Shown piece by piece: positions 6,300 through 13,210 of a stretch of DNA of 43,209 bases. Position 1 is the stretch's first letter, and every line of letters starts with the position of its first letter. Made by a program: the position numbers and the translations under genes. Source of the stretch: Gp7-AA6 sp036395755 (lineage in GTDB: Bacteria; Acidobacteriota; Thermoanaerobaculia; UBA5066; Gp7-AA6); the NCBI GenBank assembly GCA_036395755.1, contig DASWCZ010000066.1, positions 1 through 43,209 of the forward strand, read 5' to 3'. Below the pieces are notes generated by a model. It did no database searches. It was given only the letters and a program-made list of their open reading frames with translations, and was not told the origin of the DNA.

Positions 6300-7697
6300 T
6301 CAAGGCCGCGCGGGCTCGATGTCGACCGCGATGTGCTGCCACTTGCCCTGCCGGAATCGGGTGACGCTCAGGACCGCGCGTGTCAGGTGCCCGAGCACGA
6401 TCGCCAGCCAGACGTCGGATGCCTCCAGACCGCGCATCGCCTGGAGCGCCGTACAGATGCCGATCGGCAGCACGATCTGGGAAATGAGCGAGATGTACAG
6501 CGGGCTGCGCGTGTCGCCGGTCCCTTGCAGTCCGCCGGTGTAGGAGAGGGCGACGGTGATGAAGAAACCCGACAGGCTCAGGTACTTGAGCAGCTCCGTG
6601 CCAATCGACGTGACGAGAGGCTCGGTCATGCCGAAGATGCCAAGCAGGTACTTGGGGATCGTCAGGAACATAATGCCCACCACCGCGGCCACGCCCAGGC
6701 CGAAACGCGAGGCGACGGCCACGCCGTGCATCGCACGCTCCGGGTTGCCGGCGCCGAGGTTCTGGCCCGCGATCGTCGCCGACGCGGCCATCAGCCCCAC
6801 CGACGTCCAGGTGATGAGGGAGAAGAGCTCCGTGTACCCGACCGCGTACGCCGCCTGCGCCGCCGCGCTGTGCTGGAGCGATCCGATGAAGCGCAGCAGC
6901 ATCAGCCCGGCGATGTTCATCGCGATTCCCTGGACGCCGGTCGGCAGCCCGAAACGGAAGAGCGATCGGATGATGCCGAAGTCGGGTTTCGTGTCCATGC
7001 CGCGGTGGAAATGGATCACCGAGCCGGGAGCGAATAGCCTCCAGATTCCCCAGGCGGCGACGATCGTGCTGCTCGCGATGGTGCCCAACGCGGCGCCGAG
7101 CGTGCCGAGTCTCGGGATCAGGAGGACGTTGAACACCACCGTCAGCACCGTCATCGTCACGCCGAGCCGCAGCGGGGTCCGTGGATCGCCGGCGGCCCGG
7201 AACGCGCCGCTCAACATGAAGAAAAGCATCATTCCGAAAATGCCGAGGAACATCGCGCGCAGGAACGGGAGCGCCTGACGTTGCACCTCCGGCGCCGCGT
7301 TGACGACGTCGAGCAGCGCCGGAGCCGCGAAGAAGCCGACGACGCCCAGGAGCACCGCCAGCCCGATCGCGGTCAAAAACGCCTGGTAGACGACGCGGTT
7401 GACCTTCTCGGGCTGGTTCGCGCCCGCGAAGCGCGCAACGAGCACGGCCATCCCGGTGAACAGCGAGCTGATGAAGACGACGACGACGATGATGATCTGC
7501 CAGCTCACGCCGATGGCGGCGTTGGCGGTGTAGCCCACGAAGTTGCCCACCAGCACGTGATCGATGATGCCCTGCAGACCCGCGATGATGTTCTGCAGCA
7601 TCGTCGGCCAGGCGAGGCGCCAGACGGCCGGACCGATGGGCCCTTCGACGATCGAGCGGTCGAACCGTTGTGCCGGTTTCAGGGCGGCGTCGGACAT
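6300..7697 (-). CDS. MATE-family multidrug/sodium antiporter
   Basis: The 465-residue protein has about 12 membrane helices in two pseudo-symmetric halves, as expected for MATE exporters (usual length 440-480). The first half opens with IGPAVWRLAWPTMLQNIIAGLQGIIDHVLVG; the second has FRFGLPTGVQGIAMNIAGLMLLRFIG and SATIAGQNLGAGNPERA, the familiar QNxGAG motif. It should use a proton or sodium gradient to export cationic compounds through the inner membrane. ATG 7697 begins MSDAALKP. The gene is 33 bases downstream of the DUF1428 gene on the same strand and may be cotranscribed with it; the stop is 16 bases beyond the repeat at 6211-6284. Confidence 0.95.
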   Translation of the reverse strand: MSDAALKPAQRFDRSIVEGPIGPAVWRLAWPTMLQNIIAGLQGIIDHVLVGNFVGYTANAAIGVSWQIIIVVVVFISSLFTGMAVLVARFAGANQPEKVNRVVYQAFLTAIGLAVLLGVVGFFAAPALLDVVNAAPEVQRQALPFLRAMFLGIFGMMLFFMLSGAFRAAGDPRTPLRLGVTMTVLTVVFNVLLIPRLGTLGAALGTIASSTIVAAWGIWRLFAPGSVIHFHRGMDTKPDFGIIRSLFRFGLPTGVQGIAMNIAGLMLLRFIGSLQHSAAAQAAYAVGYTELFSLITWTSVGLMAASATIAGQNLGAGNPERAMHGVAVASRFGLGVAAVVGIMFLTIPKYLLGIFGMTEPLVTSIGTELLKYLSLSGFFITVALSYTGGLQGTGDTRSPLYISLISQIVLPIGICTALQAMRGLEASDVWLAIVLGHLTRAVLSVTRFRQGKWQHIAVDIEPARP

Positions 7698-7730
7698 TCC
7701 CGGGGTGGTACGAACCTCAGAAGGCCAGGT

Positions 7731-8093
7731 TCAGGCTTCGACGAGGACCTTGAATCCGCCGTAGACCATGCGCTTGGGGTCGAAAGGCATCGCCTTCGGG
7801 TCCATCATCGGTGCGAGGCGAGGGTCCTTCATCACCTTCGCGTTGACGCGGTCGCGATCCGCGCGCGACTTGAACACGATCCACGAGAAAACCACCGTCT
7901 CGCTGGGCTTGCCCTTGACCACGCGCGGGAACTTCACCCCCCACTTCACGTTCAGGTCGTTGCCGACGCATTCCCGGTACTCGAGCGCGCCGTGCTCGCG
8001 CCAGATCTTTCCCGCCTTCTGCGCCATGCGGCGGTAGGCGTCCACGTTCTTCTTCGGGACCGGCAGGACGTAACCATCGACGTAACGAGCCAT
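7731..8093 (-). CDS. DUF1428 family protein (YbaA-like)
   Basis: The 120-residue protein begins MARYVDGYVLPVPKKNVDAYRRMAQ, the standard DUF1428 opening, and continues with WREHGALEYRECVGND, SWIVFKSRADRDRVNAKVMKDPR and MPFDPKRMVYGGFKVLV. It is a ferredoxin-like alpha/beta barrel fold protein of unknown activity. DUF1428 genes are often found with YCII, DoxX and VOC genes near ECF sigma factors, matching this neighbourhood. The ATG at 8093 is preceded by GAGGAGG. No TGTCGA box is found upstream. Expression may come from the upstream DoxX region, although the palindrome at 8124-8186 lies between. Confidence 0.92.
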   Translation of the reverse strand: MARYVDGYVLPVPKKNVDAYRRMAQKAGKIWREHGALEYRECVGNDLNVKWGVKFPRVVKGKPSETVVFSWIVFKSRADRDRVNAKVMKDPRLAPMMDPKAMPFDPKRMVYGGFKVLVEA

Positions 8094-8123
8094 TCGAAAC
8101 CTCCTCTGCGATCTGTGCGATCT

Positions 8124-8186
8124 GGGGTCAACGCTGAATGGCTGAATTCAGCCCTGACCCGAATTCAGCGATTCAGCGTTGACCCC
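8124..8186. repeat. nested palindrome with perfect 16-bp arms
   Basis: The left arm GGGGTCAACGCTGAAT (8124-8139) is matched by its exact reverse complement at 8171-8186. Between them is a second perfect 14-bp palindrome, GGCTGAATTCAGCC (8140-8153). The whole 63-bp block could form a long cruciform or transcript hairpin. It contains the DoxX stop codon and could also act as a terminator or mRNA stabiliser. The GGGGTCA-type ends are typical of REP-like extragenic elements. Confidence 0.85.
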
Positions 8187-8601
8187 TTTTCGCGTCCCTT
8201 TTCGCGTCCAGGCTCCACGGCCCCGGGCCCGCGGCCGAGAAGTAGATCATCAGAAAGCAGTAGAGCACCGCGGGTGTTCCCATGTTCACGACGGTCCAGA
8301 AGCTCTGCGGGAAGTGAAACTGGAAGTACGCGACCGCCATCTCTCCGGCCAGAATGAACGCGACGGGTCGAGTGAAAAGACCGAGGAGGATCAGCCCGCC
8401 GCCGAACACTTCCAGGATGCCGGCGATCCACGCCTCGGACATCAGCTTCGCCGTTCCGCCATTTGGGGGCATTCCGACTGGAAAAGCGAAAAGCTTCATC
8501 GTGCCGAACTGTATGAACATGAGCGCCGCGACGATTCGGAGAACGCTCAGCAGGTACGGGGCCAAAGACTTCCACTTCGCGACGATGTTCGGTTCCGTCA
8601 T
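8173..8601 (-). CDS. DoxX family membrane protein
   Basis: The 142-residue protein has four membrane segments: LLSVLRIVAALMFIQFG, the helix of GILEVFGGGLILLGLF, AFILAGEMAVAYFQF and VLYCFLMIYFSAAGPGPWSLD. RxxxxxxFxxxGxxKL and the final GPGPWSLD are typical DoxX marks. DoxX proteins are linked to redox and thiol stress. The ATG at 8601 (MTEPNIVAK) is preferred; AAGGAGG is 13 bases upstream, and an ATG at 8634 is an alternative. The last residues come from a 12-bp tandem duplication (two copies of GACGCGAAAAGG on the minus strand), and the stop lies inside the palindrome at 8124-8186. Confidence 0.92.
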   Translation of the reverse strand: MTEPNIVAKWKSLAPYLLSVLRIVAALMFIQFGTMKLFAFPVGMPPNGGTAKLMSEAWIAGILEVFGGGLILLGLFTRPVAFILAGEMAVAYFQFHFPQSFWTVVNMGTPAVLYCFLMIYFSAAGPGPWSLDAKRDAKRGQR

Positions 8602-8644
8602 GTTTGCGCGCCTGCCTCCTTTTCGGTTCCCCATCTACTATCAC

Positions 8645-8672
8645 GACGAACGAGGGTGACCCGAAATCGAGG
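8645..8672 (-). promoter_or_regulatory. possible variant ECF42-type promoter of the DoxX gene
   Basis: The minus strand has CTCGTT-CGTC (8654-8645), matching the extended -10 of the three strong sites. Upstream at 18-base spacing is CCTCGA (8672-8667), four of six matches to TGTCGA. The region overlaps an inverted repeat with perfect 9-bp arms (8667-8675 and 8678-8686), which could be an operator. The evidence is weaker than at the other sites. Confidence 0.35.
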
Positions 8673-8693
8673 TCGGGCGACCTCGAGAAGAGA

Positions 8694-8722
8694 AGGGGCC
8701 ACCCGGCAGCCCGGGGGCCCCT
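8694..8722 (-). terminator. hairpin terminator-like structure after the YCII gene
   Basis: On the minus strand, downstream of the YCII stop at 8751, AGGGGCC pairs with GGCCCCT, and inside it CCCGG pairs with CCGGG. That makes 12 base pairs with one bulged T and a GCTG loop. The 3' side continues TCTCTTCTC, pyrimidine-rich but not a pure U tract, so intrinsic termination is likely rather than proven. Confidence 0.5.
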
Positions 8723-8750
8723 CATCCCAACCCCTCTCTCCGTGAGGAGA

Positions 8751-9110
8751 CTACCCGACGGGAGGCGTTGGCATGATCGGGCGTACCTCGACCGAGCCGG
8801 TGCGAACCGCCGGGATCCCGCTCGCGAGCTTGATCGCCTCGTCCAGGTCTTTCGCTTCGACCAGGTAGAACCCGCCGAGCTGTTCCTTCGTCTCGGCGAA
8901 CGGCCCATCGGTGGTCAGCGTCTTCCCGTTCCTCTGCCGCACGGTGGTCGCGGTGGCGACCGGTTGCAGCGCCTCTCCCGCGATGTAGTTGCCCTTCTTG
9001 TGGATCCCCGTCGTGTAGTCCATGTACTCCTGGAAAATCTTGCCCCGCTCGGCTTCTGAGACGTTTGCGAAGGCCGATTCGTTTCCGTAGAGCAGCAACA
9101 GGTATTTCAT
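8751..9110 (-). CDS. YCII-related DGPF-domain protein (third copy)
   Basis: The 119-residue protein starts MKYLLLLYGNESAF and carries TTDGPFAETKEQLGGFYLVEAKDLDEAIKLA near residues 65-95, the full DGPF signature, ending EVRPIMPTPPVG. It is nearer to the classical PhnB/YCII layout than the pair at 3168-4007, so it is a separate paralogue rather than a recent copy. It lies 49 bases downstream of a small secreted-protein gene, and the pair is preceded by a perfect ECF42-type promoter at 9489-9515. It is therefore a likely third transcript of the regulon encoded at 467-1696. The molecular function is unknown. Confidence 0.93.
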   Translation of the reverse strand: MKYLLLLYGNESAFANVSEAERGKIFQEYMDYTTGIHKKGNYIAGEALQPVATATTVRQRNGKTLTTDGPFAETKEQLGGFYLVEAKDLDEAIKLASGIPAVRTGSVEVRPIMPTPPVG

Positions 9111-9159
9111 CGTCGTGTCCTTTCTGGTCGATCGTATTTTTGTACTTACGCGAGCACGG

Positions 9160-9441
9160 TCAGCGCGGTTTCCGCACGAGGCGCGACTTGGCGACGAAGA
9201 CCGGCTTGCCGGCCTCGATTTCCGTCCACACGGTGCGGAGCTCGTTCGAGCCGACGAATTCCAACATCTCGCCGTCCTCGGCCGCGACCCAGTCTCCGGC
9301 CAGGTTCTTGAACCGGTCGAAGGGAGCTGCCGCCGCGGCCGGCTGGCCGGCGGACCCTGGCGACGCGGCCGGCGCGAAAACCGCGCCGATCGACAGGAGG
9401 ATCAACCCCAGGGCGCCGCATTTCAGTGAACTTCCGAGCAT
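9160..9441 (-). CDS. short secreted protein, DUF1579-like fragment
   Basis: This 93-residue protein has a signal peptide (MLGSSLKCGALGLILLSIGAVFAPAASPG) and then FDRFKNLAGDWVAAEDGEML, which resembles the opening of secreted proteins measuring about 150 residues (LxxLAGxW pattern). The conserved C-terminal half of those proteins is missing, so this is either a truncated relative or a distinct short family. I chose the second ATG (9441) because AAAGGAG is six bases before it; the first ATG at 9447 abuts the ribosome-binding site. It is the first gene after an ECF42-type promoter and precedes a YCII gene. Function is not assignable. Confidence 0.6.
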   Translation of the reverse strand: MLGSSLKCGALGLILLSIGAVFAPAASPGSAGQPAAAAAPFDRFKNLAGDWVAAEDGEMLEFVGSNELRTVWTEIEAGKPVFVAKSRLVRKPR

Positions 9442-9488
9442 CTCCATCTCCTTTCATTCCGAGGCGCCTCATGCGCTCTCGTCCAGTA

Positions 9489-9515
9489 GTCGAACGAGCG
9501 CGCCCGGAATCGACA
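9489..9515 (-). promoter_or_regulatory. ECF42-type promoter for the secreted protein-YCII pair
   Basis: The minus strand reads TGTCGA (9515-9510), 17 bases ending GCGCTCGTT, then CGAC (9492-9489). It is about 48 bases before the ATG at 9441. The -35, spacing and -10 are the same as at 2303-2329, although the genes downstream are unrelated in sequence, which argues for shared regulation. Confidence 0.75.
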
Positions 9516-9558
9516 GGGAGACAAGAGTTGGTGAAGTCGATAGCCTTGACCGCGATCC

Positions 9559-10092
9559 ATGACCACGCGCCTCCTCATCCTCGCGGACTGCGTCGCGATG
9601 GCTCTTCTCGGCATCACGGTCTACCTGACGCGCGCGACCCTGCGCCGCGTCCTCGGAGCGTTGATCGGAGGATTCACCGTTACCGCGCTGATGGCGGGTG
9701 TGGACTCGCTCGCGCGCGAGCGCGGCTGGTGGTCCTACCCAAACGTGAGCACGTCTTATGGACTGCCCCTGATGTATGTCGCCGCCGCTCTCTGGTACGG
9801 AGCGGGAGTGGCGCTCATCGGCTGGCGGCTGACGCGCCGGTTCGGCTGGCGCGGGCTGGTCGGGTTGGTCGGCGCCGCGACAATCCTCGGTCCGGTGCGC
9901 GACTACGCCTACGCGGCCGTAACCCGTGTGATCGTCTTCGGCCCGGGCATCAAGCCCGCCCTCCTGGATGCGGCGTGCTGGAGCTGCGGGATCGCGCTCG
10001 TGCAGGGCATCATGCGGCTGGTGGTCGGTCCGGCACGGAGCGACCGACTGAGACAAAGGATGCTCTGGCGTAAGGCGGCATCCTTTCGTTAA
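9559..10092 (+). CDS. hypothetical multi-pass membrane protein
   Basis: The 177-residue protein has about five hydrophobic segments: LLILADCVAMALLGITVYL, VLGALIGGFTVTALMAGV, LMYVAAALWYGAGVALIGW, GLVGLVGAATIL and the segment around AACWSCGIALVQGIM. I do not recognise a family. A WWSYPN motif sits between helices 2 and 3 on the likely outer face, a feature seen in lycopene-cyclase-like small membrane proteins, but there is no further support. ATG 9559 has no strong Shine-Dalgarno. It is divergent from the secreted protein-YCII pair, so the ECF42-type promoter region separates them. Confidence 0.65.
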   Translation: MTTRLLILADCVAMALLGITVYLTRATLRRVLGALIGGFTVTALMAGVDSLARERGWWSYPNVSTSYGLPLMYVAAALWYGAGVALIGWRLTRRFGWRGLVGLVGAATILGPVRDYAYAAVTRVIVFGPGIKPALLDAACWSCGIALVQGIMRLVVGPARSDRLRQRMLWRKAASFR

Positions 10093-10236
10093 TGCGTTTC
10101 TGAGTTATTCGCAGGCCTTCTCCTGTCAACGGCTTGACGCGGAGAACACCGCGATTCGCGTGACGTCGATCGATCGATGGCAACCGGATTGCTGCTCTTT
10201 TCCGACGGAAGAAACGTCATACGGAAAGGAGCGAAC

Positions 10237-10389
10237 ATGAAAAACATCTTTACGAGAGCGCTGCTGACGGCGCTCGTCCTCGTTCTGCTGGCGGTCGGAC
10301 AATCCGCCTGCGGCGGCGGATACTCCTCGCCGACCGCTCCGAAGTCTGCGCCCGGGCAGCCGACTCCCACGCCCAGGCCGGGCTACTGA
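10237..10389 (+). CDS. small lipoprotein
   Basis: The 50-residue product has a lipoprotein signal peptide, MKNIFTRALLTALVLVLLAVG, ending in QSAC, with Cys as the lipidation site. The rest (GGGYSSPTAPKSAPGQPTPTPRPGY) is a proline-rich, probably unfolded tail. AAAGGAG lies five bases before ATG 10237. A longer in-frame opening at 10177 has no signal peptide and is not used. Its last seven bases overlap the stop of the convergent S9 peptidase gene. Function is unknown. The 144 bases before it hold no structure I can name. Confidence 0.65.
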   Translation: MKNIFTRALLTALVLVLLAVGQSACGGGYSSPTAPKSAPGQPTPTPRPGY

Positions 10390-12416
10390 GATCGCATGGA
10401 CTCGGGCCGGAGCCAGCGGGTGAACCACTCCAGGTTCCGGCGCATCGACTCGCGCTGCAGGGCGGGCTCGTAGAGGACGTGCCCGCCGCGCGGGTAGATG
10501 TCGAACTCGACGGTCTTTCCGAGCGCTTTCAGGGTCCGATAGAACTTCCACGCCCCGGCGATCGGCACGCGCGGGTCGCGCTCGCCGTGCTGGATCAGGA
10601 GCGGCGTCGTCACGCGGTCTGCAAACGTCAGCGGTGAGTGCGAGGCATACGACGCGCGGTTCTCCCATGGCTTCTTGAAGTAATGGGTCATGAGCTCGCC
10701 GCCGTCGGACAAGAAGAACGGGTCGGTCAGATCGCTGATGCTCGCGCTCGCCGACGCCGCCTTGAACCGCCCGGTCTGCGTGACGATCCAATCCGTCAGG
10801 TAGCCGCCGTACGACGCGCCCAGGACGCCGAGCCGGTCGGGGTCCGCGATCCCGCGGCGGACGAGCTCGTCGACGCCGGCGAGGATGTCCTTGTAGTCGG
10901 CCTCGCCCCACGCGTTGACGATCGCGCGCTGGCCCGCTTCTCCGTAGCCGGCGCCGCCGCGAGGCATCGGAAACAACACCGCGAAGCCCGCGCTGGCCAG
11001 AGCCTCGGTCGGATACGGATCGACCTGACCGACGGTGTGCATGAACTGCGGGAAAAGGCCGTACGTCACGCCGCCGCCAGGTCCGCCGTGGCAGTAGACG
11101 ATCAAGGGGAGCCGCTTCCCCGAGGTCCAACCCGACGGGGTCAGGAGCAGTCCCCAGATCTCCATCCCGTCGAAGGAGCGCCAGTGGACGGCCTCGAGCT
11201 TTCCAGGCGCCAGCGCGCGCAGCTCCGGGTTGACGTCGGTCAACTTCGTCGCACGCCCGGTCGCGGTGTCGAGGACGAACACGTCGCCCATCGTGCGTCC
11301 TTCGACCGCGCGATACGCGAGGCGGTGGCCGTCCGCGGAGAGACTGATCGAGTGGTCAACCGTTGCGCCAGGCACGACCCGTTCCGCGTGCCCGTCCTCC
11401 ACCCACACGCGCGCAATCGGCTGCTCGAACATGTGCTCGCGCGACGCGAAGGTTCCGTCGTTCGCCTGGAAGTAGATGGACGTGCCGTCGCGTGCCCAGA
11501 CGAACTCGTTCACCCATGCGTCGTCCATCCGATAGATCCGTGGCGCGCCGCTGGCCGCGGGGATGACGGTCAGGCTGCGCGCGGCCATGATGTCGACGCG
11601 GGAATCGGTCGAGATGAAGGCAATCAGACGGCCGTCGGGCGACCACTGAGGCCGCGTGTTCATCCCGGCGCGATCCAGGATCGTACGAAGCTCTCCGCCC
11701 GCCGTCGGCACTGCATAGAGGCGGGTCTCGTATTGTGCGGTGAAGCCGGTCCGAGGGGCGGCGGAGTACGCTATCTGGCTTCCGTCGGGCGACCACGTGA
11801 AGCTGTCGACATAATGAGACGGCGGCGTGAGCGGCCGGGCGGGTGCGCCGAAAATTCTCCCGAAGACGCGCGCCGGCCGCTCCGGCGCATCGACGTGGAC
11901 GACGAACGACTTGTCCTGCCTCTGCCGAGCTTCCTCGGTGGACACGGGGTCGCGCGAGAGATACGCGAGGCTCTTTCCGTCGGGAGACCACTCGAACAGC
12001 GAGACGCCCTCCGGCGCGTCGGTCAGCGCGCGGGGTACGCCACCGCGCACCGGGATCGCAAAGACCTGCGGCTTGTCATTCGAGAGACCCAAGACACCAA
12101 GCGTGCCTCCGTCGGGTGACCACCGCAGCCGCGGCGCCGGGAGCGGTGTGTTGAGAATTCGAACGGTCTCGCCCAACCGCATGGAAGCGCCGCCATCCGA
12201 CGGGACGACATACAGCGCTGCCTCGTGCTCGTTCTTTGCGAGCGACGGCGTCGAGACGACGTACGCGACCCGCTTGCCATCGGGAGAAATCTTCACGTCG
12301 ACGATCGAGCGGAGCTTCATCTCGTCGTCGACCGTGAAGGTCCGGAGTTGCGCGGACGCGGCGGCGGCGAGAATGGCGGCGAGAAGTACGGCAACCGCTG
12401 TCGGATCGCGCTTCAC
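10383..12416 (-). CDS. secreted S9-family prolyl oligopeptidase-like peptidase
   Basis: The 677-residue enzyme has a signal peptide (VKRDPTAVAVLLAAILAAAASAQ), then a beta-propeller with repeated WSPDGxxxAY or SPDGKxVAY units (residues about 40-390) and an alpha/beta hydrolase domain (about 420-677). The catalytic triad is visible: Ser in GASYGGY, Asp in GERDPRVPI and His in PRGGHVL. Such enzymes cleave short peptides, probably in the periplasm. No ATG exists before the signal sequence, so GTG 12416 is chosen. It is one of several secreted peptidases here, pointing to peptide scavenging. The 118 bases upstream hold no recognisable signal. Confidence 0.95.
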   Translation of the reverse strand: MKRDPTAVAVLLAAILAAAASAQLRTFTVDDEMKLRSIVDVKISPDGKRVAYVVSTPSLAKNEHEAALYVVPSDGGASMRLGETVRILNTPLPAPRLRWSPDGGTLGVLGLSNDKPQVFAIPVRGGVPRALTDAPEGVSLFEWSPDGKSLAYLSRDPVSTEEARQRQDKSFVVHVDAPERPARVFGRIFGAPARPLTPPSHYVDSFTWSPDGSQIAYSAAPRTGFTAQYETRLYAVPTAGGELRTILDRAGMNTRPQWSPDGRLIAFISTDSRVDIMAARSLTVIPAASGAPRIYRMDDAWVNEFVWARDGTSIYFQANDGTFASREHMFEQPIARVWVEDGHAERVVPGATVDHSISLSADGHRLAYRAVEGRTMGDVFVLDTATGRATKLTDVNPELRALAPGKLEAVHWRSFDGMEIWGLLLTPSGWTSGKRLPLIVYCHGGPGGGVTYGLFPQFMHTVGQVDPYPTEALASAGFAVLFPMPRGGAGYGEAGQRAIVNAWGEADYKDILAGVDELVRRGIADPDRLGVLGASYGGYLTDWIVTQTGRFKAASASASISDLTDPFFLSDGGELMTHYFKKPWENRASYASHSPLTFADRVTTPLLIQHGERDPRVPIAGAWKFYRTLKALGKTVEFDIYPRGGHVLYEPALQRESMRRNLEWFTRWLRPESMRSQ

Positions 12417-12534
12417 AGTGAGCCTTAGAGTAGCAACACGAGCTCCGCCGCGGTCATCCTCCTCTGTTACGGCACCGCCGTCACGGTCCAACCCGCGACT
12501 CCGTAACCGTGCCCGACTGAGTCGAGCGATCCAC

Positions 12535-13056
12535 CTAAACCGCGACCGCACGCCTTACGGTGCGTCTGTCCTCGTGCCTCTTTCGTGCAATCAACGCGTC
12601 CAGAGACCATCTGCCCGGTCCGGCGATGAGCAGGAAGGTCGTCGTCATCAGCTGCGCATATTCAGACCGTATCTCGTGCAGGACCGCCCAGAAGCCAATC
12701 TGGGGTGGAACTGGAGGCAGAGGCAGAGGAGACGTGCCCAGATACAGAGGAATCTTGGTCGATAGCATGGCGACCAGCATCTCGATGATGAACGGAACGG
12801 AGACGAGCCTCGTGAGGAGGCCCGCCATCAGAAGAAGCCCTCCGACGATCTCGAGCACCCCATCGAAGGTCGCCGTCGCCCCGGGGAAGGGAAATCCGAG
12901 TTTGGTAAACCGACCGACCCCCTGATTCGTGTAGACGAACTTCAAGATGCCCTCCCACAGAAACACGCCTCCTGCCATGACCCGGAGCAGGATGGTCGCC
13001 GCCGGCGCGTCGTCCGGCGGGTTGTTGAGCCACCGCCACAGTCTTTGAATGCCCAT
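12535..13056 (-). CDS. DoxX family membrane protein divergent from a sigma factor
   Basis: The 173-residue protein has four membrane segments in the DoxX layout: TILLRVMAGGVFLWEGILKFVY, DGVLEIVGGLLLMAGLLTRL, SVPFIIEMLVAMLSTK and AQLMTTTFLLIAGPGRWSLD. Typical marks are GxxxxxEGxxKF, LEIVGGxxLxxGLLTR and GPGRWSLD. It differs from the DoxX at 8173 in being longer, with a proline-rich PLPLPPVPP loop. The ATG at 13056 follows AAAGGACGGACACT. Its promoter at 13097-13123 mirrors that of the divergent ECF sigma gene, so it is a likely target of that sigma factor. Roles in thiol or oxidative stress are known for relatives only. Confidence 0.92.
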   Translation of the reverse strand: MGIQRLWRWLNNPPDDAPAATILLRVMAGGVFLWEGILKFVYTNQGVGRFTKLGFPFPGATATFDGVLEIVGGLLLMAGLLTRLVSVPFIIEMLVAMLSTKIPLYLGTSPLPLPPVPPQIGFWAVLHEIRSEYAQLMTTTFLLIAGPGRWSLDALIARKRHEDRRTVRRAVAV

Positions 13057-13096
13057 AGTGTCCGTCCTTTCTTTTTTTATGACGTTCACCTGTCCA

Positions 13097-13123
13097 GACT
13101 GTCCCACCCACGGAGATAGTCCC
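13097..13123 (-). promoter_or_regulatory. ECF-type promoter of the DoxX gene
   Basis: On the minus strand GGGACTA (13123-13117) is followed by 17 bases and GTC (13099-13097). The opposite-facing promoter of the sigma gene has GGGAATA, 17 bases, GTC. The match in -35, spacing and -10 supports recognition by the same sigma factor. The DoxX ATG is about 40 bases downstream. Confidence 0.55.
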
Positions 13124-13146
13124 GAGCGGCGGCTCAATTTCGGTTG

Positions 13147-13173
13147 GGGAATAAAGTCACCGGAGAGCGAGTC
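13147..13173 (+). promoter_or_regulatory. autoregulatory ECF-type promoter of the sigma gene
   Basis: GGGAATA (13147-13153) is followed by 17 bases and GTC (13171-13173), the general GGAA...GTC layout of ECF promoters. It is about 37 bases before the proposed TTG start at 13211 and matches the divergent DoxX promoter. Confidence 0.55.
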
Positions 13174-13210
13174 ATGCATTTGGTGGGACGATGCACGGAG
13201 ACAAGAAGAG

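Noticed and set aside
13049..13210. Longer sigma factor starting at ATG 13049
   Set aside because: It would start inside the DoxX start codon region and cover both promoters, and the added residues do not resemble a sigma factor.
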